From Arthrobacter sp. (GTDB lineage Bacteria > Actinomycetota > Actinomycetes > Actinomycetales > Micrococcaceae): DNA of 64,000 bases. This document shows, piece after piece, positions 50,987 through 59,129 of this stretch; within the stretch, counting starts at the first letter, position 1; every line of letters starts with the position of its first letter. The notes beneath the pieces are model-generated. The model did no database searches, was not told the origin of the DNA, and was given only the letters and a program-made list of their open reading frames with translations. Made by a program: the position numbers and the translations under genes. Where the stretch lies: NCBI GenBank assembly GCA_026393275.1, contig JAPLAM010000078.1:1-64000 (forward strand), read 5' to 3'.

Positions 50987-51316
50987 TTACATGTTCATGT
51001 CGACAAGTTCGAAGATCTCAAGGCTGAACTGACCGTTTCCCTCAGAGAGGTATGGGTGTCCCTCGGTGAGAGCTTTCGCGGCGTCGAGGTTCGCGGCCTC
51101 AACGATGGTGTAGCCCTGAAGCTCGGAGGCTTCGGCGCCGGTTCCGTCGTCGACGATCGAGGCACGGGCCCCGAACGGGGCGCCCCCGTCGATCAGGGCC
51201 GGGCCCACTTTGCCCATCCATTCGCCCCATGCGGCCATCTGTTCAGCGGACTGCGCCTCGGTGAACTGATCCATGGGTGTCGCGGGTCCCTTGTAGATGT
51301 AGATGAACTTGCTCAT
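50987..51316 (-). CDS. YciI-family protein
   Basis: A 109-residue protein: MSKFIYIYKGPATPMDQFTE, then WGEWMGKVGPALIDGGAPFG, then GYTIVEAANLDAAKALTEGH and IFELVDM. This is the alpha+beta ferredoxin-like YciI/DGPF fold with the usual His of the family (GHPYL) near the C-terminus. The family is linked to small-molecule hydrolysis, but its role here is unknown. It is a single gene with a short upstream region. Confidence 0.88.
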   Translation of the reverse strand: MSKFIYIYKGPATPMDQFTEAQSAEQMAAWGEWMGKVGPALIDGGAPFGARASIVDDGTGAEASELQGYTIVEAANLDAAKALTEGHPYLSEGNGQFSLEIFELVDMNM

Positions 51317-51462
51317 GGCAGTGTCCTTTCGTTCGATCCATGGTGCGGAGGTTGGTGCGGTGCGGTGCGGTGCCGCTGTTGGTGTGGTCCCGACACTAGC
51401 GGTCCGGGATGGTCCCGGAACAGGAGTGCAGCGGGGCTTGCTGCCCTGGGAATATCCGGGCC

Positions 51463-51903
51463 CTAGGGCTGCCCGGATTCAAGGAGGGCTTTGAGGTCCT
51501 TGAGGTTCTTGCGCATGGCCATGCGCATCATCGGAGCCATGAATGCCCCCGCCACTGCGGAGAAGCCTGAAGGCTCGCCGCTGTTGCGCAGGGTCATCCG
51601 GGTTGATCCGCCCTCGTCGGACCACGTGTAGGTGGTTTGCATCGGGAAGGGTCCCTGGCTTGTCCGCATGACCAGCTTTTCGCCCGGGACCAGTTCGGTC
51701 GTCTCGTAAACGTACTCGAGGGTGCGGCCCATGAAGTGGGCGGTGAAGGCCACCAGGGAGCCGACGGTGAGGGGCGGGGTCGTACGCCACTGGGCGGAGT
51801 CGATGTTTGCGTACCAGCGCGGGGCATTGCCGGGGTCGGAGGCATACTCGGCTACGGCCGCCCGGGGGACGTGGATGAGAGTTTCGGTCTGAACGTTAAC
51901 CAC
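51463..51903 (-). CDS. SRPBCC-family protein
   Basis: A 146-residue START-like protein. It starts at GTG 51903 and reads TLIHVPRAAVAEYASDPGNA, then PRWYANIDSAQWRTTPPLTV, then GSLVAFTAHFMGRTLEYVYE, the polyketide-cyclase/SRPBCC pattern. It follows the AHSA1/TIGR03086 fusion gene with a 16-base gap and forms an ArsR-AHSA1-SRPBCC operon. Its ligand is unknown. Confidence 0.82.
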   Translation of the reverse strand: MVNVQTETLIHVPRAAVAEYASDPGNAPRWYANIDSAQWRTTPPLTVGSLVAFTAHFMGRTLEYVYETTELVPGEKLVMRTSQGPFPMQTTYTWSDEGGSTRMTLRNSGEPSGFSAVAGAFMAPMMRMAMRKNLKDLKALLESGQP

Positions 51904-51919
51904 AGTGGTTCCGCTGCTT

Positions 51920-52894
51920 CTACGCGGCCGTGGCGATGCGGCCGGTGAAGGCGACCAGCCGGGCCATGCTCTCGGCAGATTCATCCACCAAGGTTTCCTC
52001 GGCGAAGCTGGTTCCGCGCATCTGCGGGCTGATGGTGTTCCGGGCGAGGTCCAGGACGTAACCGGACAGTGCCGGGGCGACTTCGAGTTCGCGGCCGGTG
52101 GCGGTGGCGACATCCCAGGCATGGACCAGGAATTCGAGGTTCAGGATGTTCGCCACGATGGTCGCGGGTAGTTCGGCGAATCCCATGTCGATGGTTCCTT
52201 CCAGGCCGCGCGCCTGGAACGCTTCGAGGGTCGGCTGCGCGGCATCCGCCAGGCGCTTCTCCGGGGCGGCAGAAGGCTCATCTATGATCGTCAGTCCTAA
52301 GGCCTTTCCGATGCCGGTGACAGAACCAACGAGGTGGTCCACCAACTCCGCGACAGTGAAGGCGTCGCACGGAGTCGGCAGGGCCATCTCCGACGCGGTG
52401 AGAGTGTCCAGGATCCGCTGGGCGATTGCCAGGGTGGCTTCGGCGCTCACCAGTTCATTGATGGGATCGGGTGCCGCGGCCCAGTCGTCGGCGCCGGCGT
52501 CTCCGGTTGTGGTGAGGACGACGAGACGGTCCAGGAAGTGCTTCCAGCCTTCGGTGTGACCCACCTCCTCCTCCGGACCCAGGCCCTCGTGTACGAGCCG
52601 GACCATGGTTCCGCCCTCCACCTCATCCAGCGTGATGGTCACCGTTGAATGATCCGACGGGGCGATGGCGTCTTCCCAGCCCCAGGTGAAGACCACCCGC
52701 TTGCCGGGCTCGATTTCGGTGAAGGTTCCTGCCGCGGAATGCCCCGGGGTGATGGTCCAGCGGTAGTCACCGCCGACGCGCAGGTCCACGCGTGCGGCCA
52801 CGGTTTGCCAGCGGCGGAGCCGTTCGGGCCGGGTGATCAGGGCGAATGCCTCGTCGGGGCTGACCGGGATGAGTACGGATTTGGCAATAGACAT
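51920..52894 (-). CDS. Fusion of an AHSA1/SRPBCC domain and a TIGR03086 (DinB-like, mycothiol-type) domain
   Basis: 324 residues. Positions 1-135 are an AHSA1 domain (VDLRVGGDYRWTITPGHSAA; KRVVFTWGWEDAIAPSDHST; EGWKHFLDRLVVLTT). After about residue 145 comes a TIGR03086-type domain (PCDAFTVAELVDHLVGSVTG; LEFLVHAWDVATATGRELEV), the four-helix metal-binding fold of mycothiol-dependent maleylpyruvate isomerases. The His of LEFLVHAWD is a likely metal ligand. The fusion of two normally separate proteins suggests that they share a small-molecule target. It overlaps the ArsR stop by one base. Confidence 0.82.
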   Translation of the reverse strand: MSIAKSVLIPVSPDEAFALITRPERLRRWQTVAARVDLRVGGDYRWTITPGHSAAGTFTEIEPGKRVVFTWGWEDAIAPSDHSTVTITLDEVEGGTMVRLVHEGLGPEEEVGHTEGWKHFLDRLVVLTTTGDAGADDWAAAPDPINELVSAEATLAIAQRILDTLTASEMALPTPCDAFTVAELVDHLVGSVTGIGKALGLTIIDEPSAAPEKRLADAAQPTLEAFQARGLEGTIDMGFAELPATIVANILNLEFLVHAWDVATATGRELEVAPALSGYVLDLARNTISPQMRGTSFAEETLVDESAESMARLVAFTGRIATAA

Positions 52895-53214
52895 CAGGTA
52901 TCTCCTTGGTGTGGTTGTGTGTGCAGGCTCGCGGCGTCGGCCGCCAGCAAATCAAGCTCCGTAGTCCAGAAGGACTCCAGCGCGCAGCGCAGCCGGGCCA
53001 TGCCGCCGGGATCCAGCCGGTAATACCGGTTCCGCCCGTCCTTCCGGGCCAGGACCAGCCCGGCACCGGCCAGGAGCAACAGGTGCTGGGAAATAGCGGA
53101 CCGGGTCACCGGGAAATGACCCGCAAGTTCAGTCACGCCCTGTTCCCCGCGCGCCAGAAGCTGGAGCAGGGCCCGCCGGGTCGGTTCCGCAGCAGTCTCC
53201 AGAACATCAGGCAT
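52894..53214 (-). CDS. ArsR-family transcriptional regulator
   Basis: A 106-residue winged-helix protein: AEPTRRALLQLLARGEQGVT, then ELAGHFPVTRSAISQHLLLL, then RKDGRNRYYRLDPGGMARLR. No metal-binding Cys set (CVC) is present, so it is of the non-metal ArsR/AHSA1-linked type. It heads the operon with the AHSA1-fusion and SRPBCC genes and probably autoregulates it. Confidence 0.92.
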   Translation of the reverse strand: MPDVLETAAEPTRRALLQLLARGEQGVTELAGHFPVTRSAISQHLLLLAGAGLVLARKDGRNRYYRLDPGGMARLRCALESFWTTELDLLAADAASLHTQPHQGDT

Positions 53215-53394
53215 ACAAATACGTTAGCGAACACTAACGCATTTCACAAGAACGGAATCCGACAGCACGCAACGGTTGGTCAAAGGTAGCGGCGCCGTCG
53301 GGAAACCTTTGCGGTTAGACGATCGATCAACTTGCGGACGGATGATTCGCTGGGCATGGGGAGCGGTACAAGACGTTCACTGAACGCCGCCGGG

Positions 53395-54039
53395 TCAGCC
53401 GGTCGCTGGTGTAGGTGCGTCGAAGGCGAGTTTCATCCCGACTGCGCCCAAAAGACTTCCTGTGATCAACCGCTGCCATTTCATCCATGAGGGGCGGGCT
53501 CGGAGGAACATGGCGATTGCACCTGCGGCAAGCACGATTGCTGCGTTCACGACCAGGCTGATGGTGATCTGCACGCTACCGAGGATGAATCCCTGAGTGA
53601 CAGGGTTACCTGCGGACGGGGTGATGAACTGGGGAATCAGTGCCAAGTACATGATGGCCGCTTTGGGGTTCAGCAGGTTCGTCATCAGACCCATGTGGAA
53701 CAGTTTCCATCGAGAGTCAGGCGGGATCTCACGGGGTTCGAAGACTGACAGGCCGCCCGGGCGGAGGGTCTTCCAGGCCAAGTACAAAAGGTATACAGCG
53801 CCAGCGATCTTGAGCCCGGCGTAGAACCACGGGACAACGATGAAGACTGCGGCCAGACCAACGTTAGCCGTGGTCATGTAGACCATGAATCCAACCATCG
53901 TCCCGGCCAACGAGAGCATGCCGGCCTTCCAACCTTGGCTGATACTCCGGGAGACGAGGTAGATCATGTTTGGCCCCGGAGTAAGTACCATTCCCAACGC
54001 GACGACCGCGATTCCGATAATGGCAACGCTTGAGACCAT
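53395..54039 (-). CDS. LysE-family translocator
   Basis: A 214-residue, six-helix exporter from ATG 54039 with a GAGGAGAAG site. VLTPGPNMIYLVSRSISQGW is the family N-terminal motif, followed by AGAVYLLYLAWKTLRPGG and GLMTNLLNPKAAIMYLALIP. The RhtB/LysE family exports amino acids or homoserine lactones. The chain is complete and the gene appears monocistronic. Confidence 0.92.
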   Translation of the reverse strand: MVSSVAIIGIAVVALGMVLTPGPNMIYLVSRSISQGWKAGMLSLAGTMVGFMVYMTTANVGLAAVFIVVPWFYAGLKIAGAVYLLYLAWKTLRPGGLSVFEPREIPPDSRWKLFHMGLMTNLLNPKAAIMYLALIPQFITPSAGNPVTQGFILGSVQITISLVVNAAIVLAAGAIAMFLRARPSWMKWQRLITGSLLGAVGMKLAFDAPTPATG

Positions 54040-54430
54040 GGTTCGCTTCTCCTCGTACATGGGGCTTCTGGAGCGGACTCTACCTTGCCGCGTGGACGCA
54101 CGACGACGGGGGCCGCCGTAGGGCCCTCCATCGTTCAGTACGCGACGGCCACCGAAGCTAGTGGGCTGCTCACTGCTGTTACCGAGGCACCACGTCGCTG
54201 GAGATGGGCCCACTACCTCGGCGTGGTCCTCGGCCCTCACACTTGCATCGGCTGTGGCGGACCCGGCAGCTTCGTTGCCCTTGCAGCCGGCCTTCCCAGC
54301 AGTGTTCTCAATTTTGTCGCGTACTCCCGTGGTGTTTCGTCCCCGGTTGTTGGCCGGCCGATCGATACGGCGGCCTTGGCCGCATCCTCAGCATGTGGAT
54401 TATCCGGGTTTCGATTCCGGCGTGGGCCTT
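54040..54430. other. Stretch of about 390 bases without a recognisable gene
   Basis: Several frames are open in both directions, but none gives a recognisable or well-initiated protein. It may include the promoter of the LysE gene near 54050-54080. Confidence 0.35.
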
Positions 54431-54823
54431 CTAGACCCAGAAATCGTCAAATTTCCCGGTGTCCTCGAAATACTCCCGTCCCTCCGTGATCTTTCCGTCG
54501 CGGACCACAAACGTGATGATGGTGCCCACGTCCAGAGTTTTGTCGCCGCTCGTTGCCTGGGTTTGCTGAATCGCGACAGTGTAGTTTTCCCCGCCAACAA
54601 TGTCCTTGAGGTTGGCTTGGAAACGACCTTGGGTGCGGGCTCCCAATTCGCCGAAGAACGCCAAAATGGCGTCGCGCCCCTTCTTCGTGCCTGATAGCAC
54701 GCCGCCTCCGGCTGCGTGCCAGACCGCGTCCTCAGCGAACATCTCGCTCAGGCTCGCCATATCCCCAGTGTTGAAGGCCTCATACCCGCGTCGGACCAAA
54801 TCAACGTTTTCTGTGGTTCCCAT
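54431..54823 (-). CDS. NTF2/SnoaL-fold protein
   Basis: A 130-residue protein from ATG 54823. ENVDLVRRGYEAFNTGDMAS, then EMFAEDAVWHAAGGGVLSGT, then KKGRDAILAFFGELGARTQG and EYFEDTGKFDDFW is the usual SnoaL/ketosteroid-isomerase-like pattern. Function cannot be deduced; homologs serve as isomerases, hydrolases or stress proteins. Confidence 0.88.
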   Translation of the reverse strand: MGTTENVDLVRRGYEAFNTGDMASLSEMFAEDAVWHAAGGGVLSGTKKGRDAILAFFGELGARTQGRFQANLKDIVGGENYTVAIQQTQATSGDKTLDVGTIITFVVRDGKITEGREYFEDTGKFDDFWV

Positions 54824-55059
54824 GATCGGACACCTCTCCGTCATCCTTGTTGGGTCGTGCTGGGACGGCTTAACGGTATTCCTGGGCCGGGGGCCGTGTC
54901 GACGGTCTAACGGTTACCTCGGAGCGGCCCCTTGAGTCTGAGGGAGCGACCCTCGCGACCCGGTGCGCACTTTGATTGGCCGGCCCACGTCCCTTGGCCA
55001 TAGCCGTCGACGGGCGAGGACTTGCGCTAACTGGCCGCCGGCGCTCGGAACCGGCAACG

Positions 55060-55403
55060 CCGTCGGCAATTTATCGACCGGTACGGGTTTCACGTCCGTG
55101 ACATCGGGCTGATCGCTTCCGCCTTGGCCCGGCCCGCGACGACGGTCATGGACACGGAAACCTATCCTAAATAGGCCACGAAGGCCGCAGCACTCCTCGG
55201 GTCTGTGGCGAGGTTTCATCCGCTCAGCGCCGGCAACAAAGCGCACCGCCTGGACTCTCATGGTCCTGCTGCTCTGGATCAACGGCTACCGGCATGAACT
55301 TCAGGGCCGACGATTCCTTCGATCTGGTTGCTGGTGTGGCCGCCGGCGACATCGATTTGAAGCGCAGCTCCGTCCTCATCGAGAAACACCTGAATCGGCG
55401 GTA
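55060..55403 (+). pseudogene. Doc/Fic death-on-curing toxin remnant
   Basis: The plus strand reads VRDIGLIASALARPATTVMD and TETYP, then a stop near 55172. The same frame continues with ATKAAALLGSVARFHPLSAG and NKA. A first frameshift leads to TLMVLLLWINGYRHELQG, and a second to ADDSFDLVAGVAAGDIDLKR and SSVLIEKHLNRR with a stop at 55401-55403. The order and the 'H..GNK' core are those of Doc-like Fic AMP/phospho-transferases. One nonsense codon and two frameshifts inactivate it. No antitoxin is seen. Confidence 0.8.
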
Positions 55404-55485
55404 GGGGGTGTGGAAGGGGTCTCTAGGCCGACGGCTCGGAATTCCGCCATGGGCAGTCGGAGGGGGAGTTCGAAGGCCAAAAGCC

Positions 55486-55617
55486 GTCTGCACAATGTGC
55501 TCACCGTTGCTTTCGGACCGGTCGTACTGGTGCCGGACTGGCCCGGATTGCGGCGGTTTTCGAGGGAGTGGCGGATTTTGAAGGGCTGGAACCCGGTTCG
55601 AGTCCCACCGCGGGCAC
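55486..55617 (+). repeat. tRNA-Leu-3'-end-like dispersed repeat, copy 4
   Basis: The palindrome is degenerate here (gtctgcaca-a-tgtgctcac), while the conserved block and the tail ggttcgagtc-ccaccgcgggcac are kept with one change in the acceptor-like part. Downstream sequence (tgttttccctggtcaggg and onward) matches copy 1 up to the terminator. It begins about 80 bases after the broken Doc/Fic gene. Confidence 0.75.
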
Positions 55618-55674
55618 TGTGTTTTCCCTGGTCAGGGACTTGTGGGCCGCTGTGTGTGGACAAACTGTTCAGTT

Positions 55675-55700
55675 ATGGGCCCCTGCGGGGCCCATTTTTG
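55675..55700 (+). terminator. Intrinsic terminator downstream of repeat copy 4
   Basis: ATGGGCCCC pairs with GGGGCCCAT around a 4-base loop and is followed by TTTT. It corresponds to the hairpin at 973-996 beside copy 1. Confidence 0.8.
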
Positions 55701-55946
55701 TTGGTGCCCGCTGGTCTGGCGGCTCCTTCTCTCTTAGCGGGGACAGCGGTGGTGCTGTTCACTCCTTCATACCCGGGAGCGTTTGGAACTCCATGACTTG
55801 CTGGGTCTGTGGATCGAATTTTTGTGGTCATCCCGCCGCAGGAGAGGCGTGAGCGCCCGTGCCGGGTTGCTGAACGTTAGCGGTGGATTCTCAACACAAT
55901 CACCTGGATCGCTTGGGCATGTCCGACCTCCACGAACCGTAAGCCG

Positions 55947-56639
55947 TCAGCGCGTGCCCGCCGCATAGACAGCCGCGGGTGGCTGGGCCTGCCGTGACTG
56001 GCTCCACGCCATCCAGCCGCCCGATGCAGCCATGAGCAGGGCGCCGGCCGGCTGCGTCGGAAGGCTGCTGCCCGTGGTCGCCTGCCCCAGCACGACGCCG
56101 AGGAGGTAGAACAGTGCGACGCCGGCAACCCAGAGGGCCCCGGCCCAGCGGGGGAGCGTCCGGGACTTCCAGACCGCGACCCCAAGCAAGACGTTGCCAA
56201 CCAACGCGAGGAGGATCCCGAGCAGGAACGAGACCGTCATGGCGGATGGAAACTCCAGAAGCATGACGTCCCGGTTCCCTTCCAGATAAGCCTGCCCGAT
56301 CGCGGGTGTGGCGAATGTGGAGAGGGCAGCGGGCACCATTAGCAAGGCAGTTCCCGCGACGGTGATGACTGCTGCTGCCAGTGCCAGGCGGCCGGCGCGG
56401 CTGTTGGCAAGGCAGCAGCCCAGCGCGAACACCCCGAAGATCGCGAGGATGGTGCCTCCGGTGCTGCCGAGCAAGTGGCTGGTTTGATACGAGCCCGAGC
56501 TGACGAACCGTGCCCAGGCGTCTGGATCCTTTTGCTGGTCCGGTTGAGGCTCAAGAGTGGCCCAGGCGGTGATCAGGCCGTAAAGAGGCAAGGTCCACAA
56601 CCCCGCCCGGATCCAGTGGGTGATGTTCTGTGCGTTCAT
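55947..56639 (-). CDS. Multi-pass membrane protein of unknown function
   Basis: A 230-residue protein with about six hydrophobic helices. After a first helix there is a polar loop with QPDQQKDPDAWARFVSSGSY and HLLGSTGGTILAIFGVFALG. The layout resembles small uncharacterised actinobacterial membrane proteins (DUF4386-like), but I am not certain of the family. It is a monocistronic gene. Gly/Ala-rich helices suggest a channel, sensor or enzyme-like role that cannot be read. Confidence 0.6.
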   Translation of the reverse strand: MNAQNITHWIRAGLWTLPLYGLITAWATLEPQPDQQKDPDAWARFVSSGSYQTSHLLGSTGGTILAIFGVFALGCCLANSRAGRLALAAAVITVAGTALLMVPAALSTFATPAIGQAYLEGNRDVMLLEFPSAMTVSFLLGILLALVGNVLLGVAVWKSRTLPRWAGALWVAGVALFYLLGVVLGQATTGSSLPTQPAGALLMAASGGWMAWSQSRQAQPPAAVYAAGTR

Positions 56640-56997
56640 GGACCCCTGCCTTCCCAGACCACGTGGCTGCCGTCTGCCACTGAACCGGGGCGACGCCTGC
56701 CCCAGCGTAGTTCCGGGACGCGTCCCGGGCTAGGGTGCGCGTTGACTCATGGGAAAGGTCCGCGGAACCGGAGGAAGTTTGCTGAACGACAATGAGCCCA
56801 TGGACTCGGATGAGATTGGCGGCCTGGGGCGGCCCTGGGGCGTCCCTGTCCTCGCCTCTGTGTCGCCAGCGGTCCAAGCATCGCAAACGCTCTGTCCATT
56901 TGGTAGACCGTGGACACGGTTCATGAGACACGGCGCGCCAGGCTGGGAGGGCGGCACAATCTTGAGTCGTGGAAACAGGATTCCACGACTTCGGATG
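56640..56997. other. Stretch of about 360 bases with a hairpin, no gene
   Basis: AGTCGTGGAA pairs with TTCCACGACT (56965-56990). It lies just past the stop of the solute-binding-protein remnant and may be its old terminator. No protein is recognisable. Confidence 0.4.
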
Positions 56998-57311
56998 TTA
57001 GTTCGGTTCGAGCCCCGCATCGCTGCAGGCGGCCGGTGCGGCCTTCGCGCTGAGGAACGCAAGCAGTAATCCGGCGTCGGGATTGTGCTTCGCCTGGGCA
57101 GCCACACCGGCAGAGAAGGCTGTGTAGTGCTGGGCGTCGGGTGGAAGCGGTTCCGCGATCTTGGCCTCCGGGAAGGGGAGCAGTTCGCTTATTTGCTGGA
57201 GGGCGAGGTCGGCACGGCCGTCAAGCAGGGCTAGGGCGGTGAAGCCCTGCTCGATGACGGACGACTGCGGGGCGGAGAACTGCTGCAGCCACTGCGGATA
57301 AACGTGCTCCT
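56998..57311 (-). pseudogene. C-terminal fragment of a ModA-like substrate-binding protein
   Basis: The minus strand reads HVYPQWLQQFSAPQSSVIEQ, then LALLDGRADLALQQISELLP, then IAEPLPPDAQHYTAFSAGVA and LLLAFLSAKAAPAA to a stop at 56998. This is the C-terminal half of SBP_bac_11/ModA-like periplasmic binding proteins. The signal peptide and first lobe are missing, and upstream is the ArsR promoter, so it is a remnant. Confidence 0.72.
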
Positions 57312-57456
57312 GCGTCGTCTTCTGAACGCATGGGCCGTCGCAGGGACTGAGCGAGATGCCGCAAATTACCGCTCCCGCGCTTTGTGCTTGACCCGGTGTT
57401 CAGCACGGCTTATTCTAAAACCATTCGGTTATAGAACAGTTAGGTTATGGTGCGGG

Positions 57457-57807
57457 ATGGGTGATCAGCTCAGCGCGGTGTTCGGAGCTTTGGCCGATCC
57501 GACACGGCGGGCAATTCTGCAGCGACTTGCAGAAGGAGACGCGCAGGTCTCGGATCTCGCGGCTCCGTTTCAGATTAGCCAGCCGGCCGTTTCCAAGCAT
57601 CTGAAGGTGCTCGAGGGTGCCGGCCTGATCTCAAGGAGCCGGGTGGCGACCGCCCGGCTCAGTCACCTGGAGCCCGAGCGGTTGAGGGAAGCGAGTGAGT
57701 ACATGGAGCGGTACAAAAAATTCTGGGGTGAGTCCTTCGACAAGCTCGACGGTGCCCTCGCGGCCTTTCAGCGCGGCAACCATGAGGAAAGCGGAGGCGA
57801 TGTCTGA
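57457..57807 (+). CDS. ArsR-family transcriptional regulator
   Basis: A 116-residue protein from ATG 57457. FGALADPTRRAILQRLAEGD, then AQVSDLAAPFQISQPAVSKH, then LKVLEGAGLISRSRVATARL is the HTH/wing of AHSA1-linked ArsR regulators, without a metal-ligand set. Upstream, the GGTTAT motif occurs twice (around 57427 and 57443), a possible operator. It overlaps the AHSA1 gene by eight bases. Confidence 0.93.
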   Translation: MGDQLSAVFGALADPTRRAILQRLAEGDAQVSDLAAPFQISQPAVSKHLKVLEGAGLISRSRVATARLSHLEPERLREASEYMERYKKFWGESFDKLDGALAAFQRGNHEESGGDV

Positions 57808-58270
57808 GCGCCAGCACGAGGTGACGGAGCATGATGTCTTCGTTTCGCGGTCCTTCGCCGCGCCCAGGGACTTGGTGTGGCGGTTCTGGACCGAACCTGA
57901 ACTCCTCGCTGCCTGGTTCGGGCCCGAAGGATTCAGAGTACCTGCCGAAAGCGTGAGGGTGGACCTGGTGGAGCAAGGTCGGTGGGAGCTGACCATGGTC
58001 GACGGCCACACCGGGACCTCCCACCCCGTCCGTGGCCGAATTTTGGCCTTGCAGGCACCGGAATTCCTCGACATCCAACTGACCGCGCAGACCGCCGCAG
58101 GGCCAGTGGACGACGTCGTGTTGCGGCTTCAGTTCCACGACCACGGAAACCAGACCCGCATGACCCTGCACCAGGGGCCCTTCACCGACGAGATCCGCGA
58201 CATGACTCTCAACGGCTGGGTACTCTCCTTCGCCAAACTCGATACCATCCTTGAAAGGCACCGCCCGTGA
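57800..58270 (+). CDS. AHSA1/SRPBCC-family protein
   Basis: A 156-residue protein: HDVFVSRSFAAPRDLVWRFW, TEPELLAAWFGPEGFRVPAE, then DVVLRLQFHDHGNQTRMTLH. The 'W..WFGP..' signature is typical. It is translated from ATG 57800 inside the ArsR end and overlaps the hydrolase start (GTGA). Its ligand is unknown. This ArsR-AHSA1 pair parallels the one at 52-53 kb. Confidence 0.92.
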   Translation: MSERQHEVTEHDVFVSRSFAAPRDLVWRFWTEPELLAAWFGPEGFRVPAESVRVDLVEQGRWELTMVDGHTGTSHPVRGRILALQAPEFLDIQLTAQTAAGPVDDVVLRLQFHDHGNQTRMTLHQGPFTDEIRDMTLNGWVLSFAKLDTILERHRP

Positions 58271-59082
58271 AGACCACACTCCCCGAGACCCAGGTAAGTC
58301 AGATCACCTCTGCCGACGGAACCCCAATCTCCGTCGAGCACACCGGCGCCGGACCGGCACTTGTCTTGGTCGATGGAGCCTTCTGCGGCCGTTCCTTCGG
58401 CCCCGCCCGGGAACTCGCGACGATACTTGCCGACTCCTTTGCTGTGTACTTTTACGACCGTCGGGGTCGCGGCGACAGCGGCGACACCCAACCCTATTCA
58501 GTGGCACGCGAAATCGAAGACCTGGCCGCTGTGATCGACTACGCGGGCGGCAATGCATTCGTCTACGGGATTTCCTCAGGCGCCGCCGTTGCCCTTGAAG
58601 CCGCGGCGGCCGGCGTCACCATGCGGAAGCTCGCCACCTACGAAGTCCCCTACACCGGAGTCGGAGACAGCGATGGGGCTCCCGTCGACCACGCCAGCCA
58701 CCTGAACGGACTGCTCGCCGAGAACAAACGCGGCGCGATGGTTACGTACTTCTTGGTCAAGATGATCGGCGTCCCGGCGTTCGTGCCGGTAATGCTTCGT
58801 CTCATGCCCAAGGTGTGGAAGAGCCAAAAAGCCGCCGCCAACACCCTCCCCTACGAAATCGCCGTGCTGAACAATTTCACCGCACCCACGGACCGGCTGG
58901 CCAAGATCGCCGTCCCCACCCTGGTCATGGTCGGAGCGAAAGCAGCCCCTGCCATGGCCGCGGCCCAAACAACAACATCAAATGCCCTCCCTCACGCAGA
59001 GTGCAGCACCCTCGATGGCCAAAGCCACCAGGTCTCGGCCACGGTCATGGAAATCGAGCTCCGCAACTTCTTCACCACCTGA
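58267..59082 (+). CDS. Alpha/beta-hydrolase
   Basis: A 271-residue hydrolase from GTG 58267. The nucleophile elbow is VYGISSGAAVALEA (G-I-S-S-G), the oxyanion region is VLVDGAFCGRS, the acid lies in VPTLVMVGAKAA, and the late His lies in LDGQSHQVSA. It is the third gene of the ArsR/AHSA1 operon. It is probably an esterase or hydrolase of a small compound. Its stop is 48 bases before an IS256-family element, so anything once downstream has been displaced. Confidence 0.9.
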   Translation: MKTTLPETQVSQITSADGTPISVEHTGAGPALVLVDGAFCGRSFGPARELATILADSFAVYFYDRRGRGDSGDTQPYSVAREIEDLAAVIDYAGGNAFVYGISSGAAVALEAAAAGVTMRKLATYEVPYTGVGDSDGAPVDHASHLNGLLAENKRGAMVTYFLVKMIGVPAFVPVMLRLMPKVWKSQKAAANTLPYEIAVLNNFTAPTDRLAKIAVPTLVMVGAKAAPAMAAAQTTTSNALPHAECSTLDGQSHQVSATVMEIELRNFFTT

Positions 59083-59129
59083 TCCAGACTCCTGCTGTTT
59101 GCCGCCGACCACCGGCCCAGCTTCTGCTT

